This document shows, piece after piece, positions 35,302 through 43,230 of a DNA stretch of 64,000 bases. The notes under the pieces were generated by a model. The model was not told where the DNA came from. It was given only the letters and a program-made list of their open reading frames with translations, and did not search any database. Origin of the DNA: GCA-003244245 sp035714625 (GTDB taxonomy: Bacteria > Actinomycetota > Actinomycetes > Mycobacteriales > Pseudonocardiaceae); NCBI GenBank assembly GCA_035714625.1, contig DASTLT010000169.1, forward strand, positions 1 through 64,000, read 5' to 3'. Every line of letters begins with the position of its first letter. Positions within the stretch are counted from its first letter, which is position 1. Made by a program: the position numbers and the translations under genes.

Positions 35302-36545
35302 GTCGACTCATTCCGGACGCGTTGGCCATGGCCACCGCGATCGCCTCCCGCTTGGCCGACCCGCACGCGGTCGGCACGCCCGGTGCTGTTGCAGGGGGCC
35401 GAGGTCGCCGTCGTCCCCAATCGCTGGCCGGCGGCGCAGCGGGTATCGCCCTGCTGCACATCGAACGCGCCTACACCGGCCACGGCGACTGGAACACGGC
35501 CCACGCCTGGCTGACTGCCGCCGTCCGCGACGAGTTGAGCGTCGGCCCCAACGCTGGCCTGTACTTCGGCGCGCCGACCCTGGCGTTCGTCACCAACGCC
35601 GCCGCCAACCAGCCCGGCAAGTACGAGCGAGCGCTCGCCCAACTCGACGCGAGCACCGTTATCGTGACCCGACGCCGTCTCGACCGAGCCCATGCCCGCA
35701 TCGACCGTGGCGAGCGGCCCCTGATGGCCGAGTTCGACGTCATCCGAGGCCTGACCGGCTTCGGCGTCTACCACCTGCGGCGCCACCCGGACGATGACAT
35801 CACGCGAGCCGTACTGTCCTACCTCGTCCGGCTGACCGAACCGCTTCCGGGCAGCACCGACGGTCTACCGGGCTGGTGGACCGACGTTTCTCTGAACGGC
35901 GAGCCTTCACCGGACCTTCCCGGCGGTCACGGCAACTTCGGCATGTCGCACGGCATCGCCGCCCCGCTGGCGTTGCTGTCGCTCGCCATGCTGCGGGGCG
36001 TCGTCGTGGAGGGACACACCGACGCCATCGCCCGGATCTGCGCCTGGCTGGACGCATGGCAACAGGAGCACCCATCCGGTCCATGGTGGCCTGGGTACAT
36101 CACCCTCGAACATGTCCACAAAGGACGTGTCGAGAACTCCAGCCAGCAATGCCCGTCGTGGTGCTACGGCACGCCCGGTGTTGCCCGCGCCCAACAACTC
36201 GCCGGTCTGGCTAGCGGCGATTTCGCACGGCAACGCACCGCCGAGGCGGCCATGCTCGGCTGCCTTCGCGATCCTGACCAACTCGACCGCCTCCCCGAAA
36301 CGGGCCTGTGCCACGGCATGGCCGGCCTGTTCCAGACCGCTTGGCGGATGGCTGCCGACGCCAGCACACCCGACATCGCGGCTGAGTTGCCGGGGCTGGC
36401 GACAAGGCTGCTCGCCAGGTTCCGTGCGGCACCCGAGGAGGTGGAGTTCCTCGACGGGCACGCGGGCGTGGCTCTCGCCCTGCACACCGCTGGAACCGAC
36501 ACCGCCCCGCTCACGCACTGGGACGCGTGCTTGCTTCTCGCCTAA
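35298..36545 (+). CDS. lanC: Lanthionine cyclase (LanC)
   Basis: A 415-residue protein of the LanC fold. The zinc ligands are visible: Cys289 in WCYGTPG and Cys338-His339 in LCHG; the catalytic-site GHGNFGMSHG lies at about 210-219. Near the end FLDGHAGVALAL matches the last barrel repeat. LanC adds Cys thiols to dehydroamino acids to form (methyl)lanthionine rings. GTG start overlaps the lanB stop by four bases, so translation is coupled. The gene is followed after 21 bases by a SpaB_C-type protein. Confidence 0.93.
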   Translation: MSRLIPDALAMATAIASRLADPHAVGTPGAVAGGRGRRRPQSLAGGAAGIALLHIERAYTGHGDWNTAHAWLTAAVRDELSVGPNAGLYFGAPTLAFVTNAAANQPGKYERALAQLDASTVIVTRRRLDRAHARIDRGERPLMAEFDVIRGLTGFGVYHLRRHPDDDITRAVLSYLVRLTEPLPGSTDGLPGWWTDVSLNGEPSPDLPGGHGNFGMSHGIAAPLALLSLAMLRGVVVEGHTDAIARICAWLDAWQQEHPSGPWWPGYITLEHVHKGRVENSSQQCPSWCYGTPGVARAQQLAGLASGDFARQRTAEAAMLGCLRDPDQLDRLPETGLCHGMAGLFQTAWRMAADASTPDIAAELPGLATRLLARFRAAPEEVEFLDGHAGVALALHTAGTDTAPLTHWDACLLLA

Positions 36546-36566
36546 CCACGAAGGAACTCCACCAGC

Positions 36567-37457
36567 ATGAACGATGACCTCGATCCGCACCCCGCGCAGC
36601 ATTCCTGGCGTCAGGTGTTCATCCACTTCCACGACTACGCCGTTGCCGAACACATCAGCAGCGTCCACATCGGTCTGGAACTGGCCAGCGCCGAGACGGC
36701 CAGGCAGATCTCGTCGTGGTTCTTCACGCGCAAGAACCCGTGCTGGCGACTGCGTTTCCGGCCAGCGCGTGACAGCGCCGAACAGAATGGGGCGTTCGTC
36801 CATCAGCGACTCGACAGGTTGCAAGCCGCCGGCCACATTGCGAACTGGGTCGAGACCCTCTACGAACCAGAGACCTACGCCTTCGGCGGCGCGGAAGGTA
36901 TGACCCTGGCTCACCGCCTCTTCCACGCCGACAGCCGACACATCCTCGCCTACCTCGCCAACCAAGGCGCGAACACGTCCGGCGGCCGCGGCGACCAACG
37001 GCGCGAGCTGTCCGTGCTGCTGTGCAGCATCCTGATGCGCAGCGCGAGACAAGACTGGTACGAACAGGCAGACATCTGGGCACGCGTCGCCGAGTTCCGG
37101 CCCCATCCACCCGGCACGCCCTCCGGCTCGCTGAGCCGCCTGGAATCCGGCGTCCGGCGGCTGATGACCGTGGACACGAGCCCCGCCAGCCCTCTCCTGC
37201 AGGAACGCGGATCGAGGGCCTTTCTCTCCGAGTGGGCCGCGGCCTTCGCCGACGCAGGCCAGACCCTGGGCGAGCTTGCCCGCAACGGCACGTTGCGCCG
37301 GGGTCTGCGCGCCGTCCTCGCGCACCACATCATCTTCCACTGGAACCGGCTCGGTCTGCCATCCACTACGCAAAGCCTGCTCGCTTACACCGCCAAGGCG
37401 GTCGTCCTGGGCAGTGATGAGAGTGGCGCGGTCCCCGGCACCACCGAGGTCTGCTGA
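36567..37457 (+). CDS. Stand-alone thiopeptide-type (SpaB_C-like) biosynthesis protein
   Basis: A 296-residue protein. SWRQVFIHFHDYAVAEHIS, the FFTRKNPCWRLRFRP strand and VETLYEPETYAFGGAEGMTLAH correspond to TIGR03891-type domains, the same domain found at the C-terminus of LanB. In class I lanthipeptide and thiopeptide systems this domain eliminates glutamate or acts in other late steps. The locus has it twice, so the free copy may be a second elimination enzyme, a structural partner of LanB, or a tailoring protein. A good site (GAAGGAAC) precedes the ATG. Confidence 0.88.
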   Translation: MNDDLDPHPAQHSWRQVFIHFHDYAVAEHISSVHIGLELASAETARQISSWFFTRKNPCWRLRFRPARDSAEQNGAFVHQRLDRLQAAGHIANWVETLYEPETYAFGGAEGMTLAHRLFHADSRHILAYLANQGANTSGGRGDQRRELSVLLCSILMRSARQDWYEQADIWARVAEFRPHPPGTPSGSLSRLESGVRRLMTVDTSPASPLLQERGSRAFLSEWAAAFADAGQTLGELARNGTLRRGLRAVLAHHIIFHWNRLGLPSTTQSLLAYTAKAVVLGSDESGAVPGTTEVC

Positions 37458-37467
37458 AGTATCAGGA

Positions 37468-37542
37468 ATGACCACCACTGTCAGCGACGCTTTCGTGGTC
37501 TTCGCCGACGAGCTGGGCCTCACGCTGACCGGCGAGCTGTGA
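37468..37542 (+). CDS. Possible 24-residue peptide gene between cluster genes
   Basis: ATG at 37468 to TGA at 37542 encodes MTTTVSDAFVVFADELGLTL followed by TGEL. It has no cysteine and a weak ribosome-binding site. It could be a regulatory or leader-like peptide, or the beginning of a degraded gene, or a chance frame. It lies between the SpaB_C-type gene and a helical-repeat gene. Evidence is slight. Confidence 0.25.
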   Translation: MTTTVSDAFVVFADELGLTLTGEL

Positions 37543-37560
37543 GCGGTGAGGAGTGACGGG

Positions 37561-38667
37561 ATGGACGCCACCGGGCCGTTGGCTCGCCGCTTTCCGCTCG
37601 TCGCCCGCCTACGCCCGGCCTGCACTCCTCTCCCCCAGCGCGTGGCGGACCTGTGCGACCGAGCCCGGAAGGCCGAACGGGACAGCGACCTGGCAGCCGC
37701 AGCCGCCGTCCACAACCTGGCAGCGCTCGTTGCCTCGGACTGCGGCCTACCCAACCTGGCCCGACAGTGGTGTCACCGCCAAGCGAACCTGTACCTGCGC
37801 GCCTGTCCCCTGAGCGCTCAGGCAGCGCGTCACGCCCTCGAACCGCTGATCAACCTTGCCCGTCTGCACATCCGCGACGGCCAGGGCGAGCGCGCCTTCG
37901 ACCTCGTCGACGCCCTCTACACCGCTGTCTGCGCCCGCACCCATGCCACCATCGACGGCGTGGAGATACCCGCTCACCTCATCCATTCCCGGGAGGCACA
38001 TCAGGAAGTCCGCCGCTGGCTGTGGGCGGTCCTGCTGGCCACCGGTGCCCGCGCTCTCGCCACCGCCGGACACTGGCAGGAAGCCTGCGCCTGCCTGCGC
38101 GACCACAAGGGCATCGGCCGCCGCATGCTCGACGGCCGCCAAGTCGCGGTCATTGCCCACGCCACGTCCGGGGACACCGAAGAGGCCCTCGCCCTTCTGG
38201 ACGGCACCGAGCACGGAGAGCCATGGGAGAACGCGGTCACTGCCTGCCTCACCATGCAATGCCGCAGCGGCTCGGGCACCGCGAGCCTGGAGCCCCTCCT
38301 GGACCACTACCGCGTGCTCGGCACCCCGGCACCTGGCGTGGCGGTCTTTCACACCCGCCTGGGCCTGTCCTTCCTCGACGCCATCGGCATCCCCGGCAAC
38401 CCCCTCGCACACCGGATCGCCACCGACCTGATCGGCTATACCACCGCTGCGCAAGACGGATACGCCGCCCGTGACCTCCTCGCCCACAGCGGCTGCAACC
38501 ACCTCCTCACCGACACCCAAACACACGAACTGACCGGCCTGGTCGAAGCATGCGCGCTCGGACGCGGCACGTTCCCCGCGACGCTGCTGGCGGCTCTCAC
38601 GACCGCGCTGGCCAGCGTTGACGAGGTCATCGCGCGCACGGTAGCGGGCAAGAGAAGGGCATACTGA
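37561..38667 (+). CDS. Helical-repeat (TPR-like) protein at the end of the FxLD cluster
   Basis: A 368-residue soluble protein made of Ala/Leu-rich antiparallel helices (for example AAAAAVHNLAALVASDCGLPN, LARLHIRDGQGERAFDLVDALY), without an HTH domain. I chose the ATG at 37561 because TGAGGAG lies seven bases upstream; a GTG at 37546 is in frame. Proteins of this size and type often end RiPP clusters in streptomycetes and relatives. It might act as scaffold, regulator partner or immunity factor. No motif allows a decision. Confidence 0.6.
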   Translation: MDATGPLARRFPLVARLRPACTPLPQRVADLCDRARKAERDSDLAAAAAVHNLAALVASDCGLPNLARQWCHRQANLYLRACPLSAQAARHALEPLINLARLHIRDGQGERAFDLVDALYTAVCARTHATIDGVEIPAHLIHSREAHQEVRRWLWAVLLATGARALATAGHWQEACACLRDHKGIGRRMLDGRQVAVIAHATSGDTEEALALLDGTEHGEPWENAVTACLTMQCRSGSGTASLEPLLDHYRVLGTPAPGVAVFHTRLGLSFLDAIGIPGNPLAHRIATDLIGYTTAAQDGYAARDLLAHSGCNHLLTDTQTHELTGLVEACALGRGTFPATLLAALTTALASVDEVIARTVAGKRRAY

Positions 38668-38861
38668 CGTTCCCTGAACGAACAGCCATCCTCGCCGGTC
38701 GGGCTCACGTAGGGCGTGCACTATGGGGCTCCGGGCCGCCGTGTCGCATCCCGGCACGGCTCGTAAGGCGTGGGCGCGGTGTCGACGAAGGCTTTGGACG
38801 GATCGAACGGATCGAGCAGCTCCCGAGGACCGGGCGAAAGCATTCTTTAGCGAACGGCCGG

Positions 38862-39452
38862 GTGTGGTCGCTTGCCGCGAATCGAGATCACATCATGGCT
38901 GCCTGCGGTGATGGCCAGGTGCGGGTGTGGTCGTTACGCGATGAAAGGGGACCACTCACCTTCAACGACGACCAGGAGCGTACGTGGTCGGTGACCGCAC
39001 CCCAGGCCCAGTATCTCGCCGCCAGTACCGGCGACGGGCATGTTCGGTTATGGGATCTGGTTTCTGGAGAGATGCTGTGGGAGCGTGATGCCGACGCGGG
39101 CCGGGTGCGATCTGTAGTTGATCCACCCGGCACTCGATTGGCTGTCGGCTCAGGCACCGGCGACATCTACGTACGCGACGTTGTCGTCGGCAGGTTCACG
39201 GCCCACCTTCCCGACCATAGGGGCCGCGTGCTGATGCTGGGTTTCCCTGCCAACCCCGACCGGCTGATTTCCGCGGCTGCGGACGGTACAGCGAGGATCT
39301 GGTCGCTGAGCGAGCAGCGCCAGATCGCCGAGGTGCGGATCGACGCCTCGCTGCACTGCGCAGCATACGACCCGACGACTGGCCGTCTGCTCGCGGCCAG
39401 CGCCGCCGGTCTCGCCATGGTGACCGTCGACCTCCCCTGTCCGGGACAGTGA
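38862..39452 (+). pseudogene. C-terminal WD40 repeat fragment
   Basis: The 196-residue frame holds about four WD40-like blades (GDGQVRVWSLRD, GDGHVRLWDLVSGE, GTGDIYVRDVV, ADGTARIWSLSE). The frame is open upstream but the text there (38668-38850) has no WD40 similarity, and no ribosome-binding site stands near the GTG at 38862. WD40 propellers of this sort usually form the C-terminal half of large NTPase or kinase proteins, so this looks like the remnant of a truncated large gene. The 194 bases before it show nothing else. Confidence 0.55.
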
Positions 39453-39466
39453 AGGAACTACTAAAT

Positions 39467-40654
39467 ATGCCCAAGGCAGCTCACGAGGAGCCACTAGCCG
39501 ACGCACCGCCAATTCTTAGCAATGTGCCCGGATCATTCGCCTGGGGTGTTTTCCACCAGCGGCATCCCGCCCTGGTGAAGCAGATACGCGACGCCTTCCC
39601 CTACCCTCCCGCCCAGGATAACGCGGTCGCCCGTCTCGGCAGGAGTCCTCGGCGGGACTGATCGCACCACTGGGTCGGCACGCGCATGATCATGAGGCGT
39701 GGGATGACTGGGGTCGGGACTACTTCGGTCAGCGGTGGATCGATGTTCCCTTTCTATGGGCGGAGAGCTATTTCTACCGCAGGCTCCTCGACGCCACCGG
39801 ATTCTTCGAACCTGGTCCGTGGGCCGGTATCGACCCTTTCGCACCGTTCAAGAATGCCGAACTGGGTGACGCCTCGCTCGATACCGAGCTCGCGGTGCTG
39901 GACGACGTGCTGTCGCTGCCCGCGACCGAGCAAGCGTCCGGATTGCTGCACGCATCGCTGTGGGGCAACCGCGCGGACCTGGGGTTCAGGATCTCGGCTG
40001 GAGCGACCGCAGGACCTGATGAGGTGACCGGCCTCGTGGCCGATGACCGCGCGCTGCTGTGGTCGATGCTAACCAGCCGGTCACTGCGGAGATCTGCCTG
40101 GTGGCCGACAATGCCGGGCGCGAACTGCTCTCTGACCTGGTTCTCATCGACCACCTGTTGTCGGGCGGCCACGCGGACACGGCGACGCTGCACATCAAGC
40201 CCCACCCGTACTACATCTCCGACGCGACCACTGCAGACCTGATCGCGTGCTTGTGCCGACTCGCCTGCGCCCCAGCGCGGCTCGCCAAGGTAGGCAAACG
40301 GTTGTGGCAAGCCATCCAGACCGGGCAGCTCGTCGTACAGACCCATGCCTTCTTTTGCGCGCCGTTGTCGTATCATTATATGCCGGCTGATCTCGCTGCG
40401 CGGTTTAGCTCGGCATCGCTCACGGTCATGAAGGGCGACCTGAACTACCGGCGGTTCGTCGGCGACTGCCAGTGGCCGGCGACGACACCTTTCGGCTCCT
40501 TGGCCCGTTACTTTCCCAGGCCGGTCGCCGCGCTGCGCACGCTGAACCCGACGTCGTCGTCGGCATCGACGTGCCGGTGCGGTCGGCGTTGGACGCCACT
40601 GGCGAGCAATGGCGAACGAACGGCACCCGCGCCCTGATTCAGGTGCGACCATAG
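39467..40654 (+). pseudogene. DUF89/ARMT1-like gene broken by at least three frameshifts
   Basis: The translation follows the ARMT1/DUF89 family in pieces: frame a to about 39640 (SFAWGVFHQRHPALVKQIRD), frame b to about 40065 (HDHEAWDDWGRDYFGQRW, VPFLWAESYFYRRLL), frame c to about 40545 (EICLVADNAGRELLSDLVLI, LHIKPHPYYISD, MKGDLNYRRFVGDC) and frame a again to the stop (EPDVVVGIDVPVRSALD). Family members are metal-dependent phosphatases with Asp/Asn metal ligands in the VADNAGRELLSD segment. The total span (about 396 codons) fits one gene. It is inactive unless all shifts are errors. Confidence 0.75.
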
Positions 40655-40837
40655 GAATCCCGGGTCGGCGCCGACCGATGCCAAGTGATTGTGGTGATCT
40701 GTCTGGGACGGGAGACCACCATGATCCGCGATGGGGGCAGATGCGATGGACGATACCAGCCGCGATAACGTCACGTCCCAAGACGGGGCCGGGATCTGTC
40801 CGATCCCGGTGCCCACAAACGGGAGGAAGGCAGCCGG
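40655..40837. other. Gap between the DUF89 remnant and the methyltransferase
   Basis: 183 bases without a gene I can support. A short frame from 40746 (MDDTSRDNVTSQDGAGICP...) overlaps the methyltransferase start and shows no similarity to anything I recognise. The GGGAGGAAG at its end is the ribosome-binding site of the next gene. Confidence 0.4.
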
Positions 40838-41569
40838 ATGGCGGTGGATGGAGTGCACGGTGCAGGGGCGTTCAGCCAGGCGACCGGCCGCATTGCCGGG
40901 GAGGAAGCGGGCCCGGACAAGCCCCGCTACCGGCAGTTTCAGCATGACCTGATCGCCCCGCACTGCGGCCGATCGGTGCTGGAGGTCGGTGCTGGCCTGG
41001 GCGAGTTCGCCGAGCAGTTGACCGACCTGGATCGGCTCGTGGTGACCGACGTGGACCCCGAGGCGGTGGCGGTGATGCGACGGCGGTTCGCCGGACGGCC
41101 CGAGGTGCAGGTGCGCCAGCTCAACCTCGAGTCGGGTCTGGAACTTGACGAGCCGGTCGACACCGTGGTCACCATCAACACCCTGGAGCACATCGAGGAC
41201 GACGTCGCGGCACTGCGCTCGCTGGCCCGGCTCGTCGTGCCCGGCGGCACCATCGTGCTGTGGGTCCCCGGTTACCAGCAACTCTATGGCGACTTTGACC
41301 GTAAGGTCGGCCACGTCCGCCGTTACACCCCGGCCACGCTGACCGCGAGCTTCCAGGCAGCAGGGTTGGTGCCCACCCTGGTCAAGCCGGTCAACCTGCT
41401 CGGGGGCATCGCCTGGTGGGCAGCCGTGCGCCGGAGCGGCACCGGATCACCCAACCCTCGTCTGGTCGCCGTCTACGATCGCGTGCTCGTCCCGATGACC
41501 CGCGCGCTGGAGCGCCTGGTCCGGGTCCCCTTCGGCCAGTCCATCCTCGGGGTGGCACGGTGCTCGTGA
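40838..41569 (+). CDS. Class I SAM-dependent methyltransferase
   Basis: A 243-residue protein with a complete class I fold: motif I VLEVGAGLGEFAE (about 47-58), post-I VVTDVDPEAVAVM, motif II-like VDTVVTINTLEHIED and LARLVVPGGTIVLWVPG. It resembles UbiE/glycosyltransferase-linked methyltransferases and is probably cytoplasmic. Substrate unknown. ATG with GGGAGGAAG upstream. Its stop codon lies inside the left arm of a perfect hairpin. It marks the right end of the block between glnE and glnA1 and might belong either to the block or to the core. Confidence 0.85.
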   Translation: MAVDGVHGAGAFSQATGRIAGEEAGPDKPRYRQFQHDLIAPHCGRSVLEVGAGLGEFAEQLTDLDRLVVTDVDPEAVAVMRRRFAGRPEVQVRQLNLESGLELDEPVDTVVTINTLEHIEDDVAALRSLARLVVPGGTIVLWVPGYQQLYGDFDRKVGHVRRYTPATLTASFQAAGLVPTLVKPVNLLGGIAWWAAVRRSGTGSPNPRLVAVYDRVLVPMTRALERLVRVPFGQSILGVARCS

Positions 41570-41608
41570 GTGGCATTCGGTGCTCCCGCACCGAATGCCA
41601 CTCACGAG
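41563..41608. terminator. Perfect 21-bp hairpin between convergent genes
   Basis: The arms 41563-41583 (ctcgtgagtggcattcg...) and 41588-41608 are exact reverse complements separated by four bases (tccc). The hairpin contains the TGA of the methyltransferase and lies 33 bases before the glnA1 stop on the other strand. There is no T-run, as is usual for actinobacterial terminators. It probably acts in both directions. Confidence 0.8.
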
Positions 41609-41641
41609 GCGCAGCCCATGACGTCGTAGTAGCGGGGCCTA

Positions 41642-43084
41642 TCAGACGTCGTAGTAGAGGGCGAACTCGAAGGGGTGCGGGCGCAGCCGCAGCGGGTCAA
41701 TCTCATTCTCCCGCTTGAGGGCGATCCAGGTCTCGATCACGTCCGAGGTGAAGACGCCGCCCTCGAGCAGGTAGTCGTGGTCGGCCTCCAAGCGGTTGAT
41801 CACCGCGTCCAGGCTCGATGGCACCTGGGCGACGTTGCTGGCCTCCTCGGGTGGCAGCTCGTAGAGGTCCTTGTCGATCGGAGCGGGGGGCTCGTAGGCG
41901 TTCTTGATCCCGTCCAGCCCGGCCATCATCATCGCGGAGAAGGCCAGGTAGGGGTTGCCTGACGAATCCGGGCAGCGGAACTCGATGCGCTTGGCCTTCG
42001 GGTTGTTCCCGGTGATCGGGATCCGGATGCAGGCCGAGCGGTTGCGCTGCGAGTACACCAGGTTCACCGGTGCCTCGAACCCGGGTACCAGTCGGTGGTA
42101 GGAGTTCACCGTCGGGTTGGTGAACGCCAGCAGCGACGGCGCGTGGTGCAGGATGCCGCCGATATAGTGCCGGCCGATGTCGGAGAGCCCGGCATACCCG
42201 GACTCGTCGTGGAACAGTGGCGCCCCGTCGGCCCACAGCGACTGGTGGGTGTGCATGCCGGAGCCGTTGTCCCCGAACAGCGGTTTGGGCATGAAGGTCA
42301 CGGTGCGACCGTCCGCCCACGCGGTGCTCTTGACGATGTACTTGTATAGCTGCAGATCGTCGGCTGCATGCAGCAGGGTGTTGTACTTGTAGTTGATCTC
42401 TGCCTGTCCGGCGGTGCCCACCTCATGGTGCGCCTTCTCCACGGTGAAGCCGCAACTGATGAGGTTCGTGACGATCCGGTTGCGCAGGTCGGCGAAGTGG
42501 TCGGTCGGAGGCACCGGGAAGTAGCCACTCTTGTAGTTGACCTTGTAGCCCTTGTTGCCGCCCTCCTCGTCGGCTCCGGTGTTCCACCAGCCCGCCACCG
42601 AGTCGATCTCGTGGAACGCGGCGTTGGGTGTGGTGTCGAAGCGCACCGAGTCGAACATGTAGAACTCGGCCTCGGGGCCGAAGTACGCGGTATCGGCAAT
42701 CCCGGTGGAGGCCAGGAACTCCTCGGCCTTGCGGGCTACGTTGCGTGGATCGCGACTGTAGGGCTCCCGGGTGAACGGGTCGTGCACGAAGAAGTTCAGG
42801 TTCAACGTCTTCTGCGCCCGGAAGGGGTCGATACGGGCTGTTGCGGGGTCGGGCAGCAGCAGCATGTCCGACTCGTGGATCGACTGGAACCCGCGCACCG
42901 ACGAGCCGTCGAAGGCCAGGCCCTCCTCGATGACGTCTGCGTCGAAGTAGGCGGCCGGGACCGTGAAATGCTGCATGACGCCCGGCAGGTCGCAGAAGCG
43001 GACGTCGATGAACTCGACGCCCTCATCGGCGATGAAGCGCAGGACCTCATCGGAGTTGGTGAACACCCTCGTTCGCTCCTTCAT
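41642..43084 (-). CDS. glnA1: Glutamine synthetase type I, adenylylatable
   Basis: A 480-residue GSI. It has LAFDGSSVRGF, FGPEAEFYMFD, the ATP-binding region FMPKPLFGDNGSGMHTHQS and NRSACIRIP. The adenylylation tyrosine is Tyr408 in KDLYELPPEE, the target of GlnE. It converts glutamate and ammonia to glutamine with ATP as a dodecamer. A GlnR-type box lies 62 bases upstream, so nitrogen control at transcription is expected. The gene order with RDD, DUF4191 and lipA is as in M. tuberculosis (Rv2220 to Rv2218). Confidence 0.97.
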   Translation of the reverse strand: MKERTRVFTNSDEVLRFIADEGVEFIDVRFCDLPGVMQHFTVPAAYFDADVIEEGLAFDGSSVRGFQSIHESDMLLLPDPATARIDPFRAQKTLNLNFFVHDPFTREPYSRDPRNVARKAEEFLASTGIADTAYFGPEAEFYMFDSVRFDTTPNAAFHEIDSVAGWWNTGADEEGGNKGYKVNYKSGYFPVPPTDHFADLRNRIVTNLISCGFTVEKAHHEVGTAGQAEINYKYNTLLHAADDLQLYKYIVKSTAWADGRTVTFMPKPLFGDNGSGMHTHQSLWADGAPLFHDESGYAGLSDIGRHYIGGILHHAPSLLAFTNPTVNSYHRLVPGFEAPVNLVYSQRNRSACIRIPITGNNPKAKRIEFRCPDSSGNPYLAFSAMMMAGLDGIKNAYEPPAPIDKDLYELPPEEASNVAQVPSSLDAVINRLEADHDYLLEGGVFTSDVIETWIALKRENEIDPLRLRPHPFEFALYYDV

Positions 43085-43145
43085 GCGCAGGGACGGTGGA
43101 CCGGGGTGATCGGTCCGCTCAATGCGGCGAACCTAAGAGGGCGGT

Positions 43146-43183
43146 GTTGCCCGACCGTCACCCCGGAGTTTCACCAAGGTTAC
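43146..43183 (-). promoter_or_regulatory. GlnR box upstream of glnA1
   Basis: On the minus strand the text reads GTAAC, six bases, GAAAC, six bases, GTGAC, six bases, GCAAC. This fits the actinobacterial GlnR consensus gTnAc-n6-GaAAc repeated twice, with only one deviating base in the last half-site. It lies 62-99 bases upstream of the glnA1 ATG, where an activator would sit. Confidence 0.8.
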
Positions 43184-43230
43184 GAGGGTGGCGGTGAGCA
43201 AGGCTAGCCCCTCACTCATACCCTGGTCGG

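Noticed and set aside
40731..40952. 73-codon frame overlapping the methyltransferase start
   Set aside because: No similarity or own ribosome-binding site, and most of it overlaps the well-supported methyltransferase in another frame.
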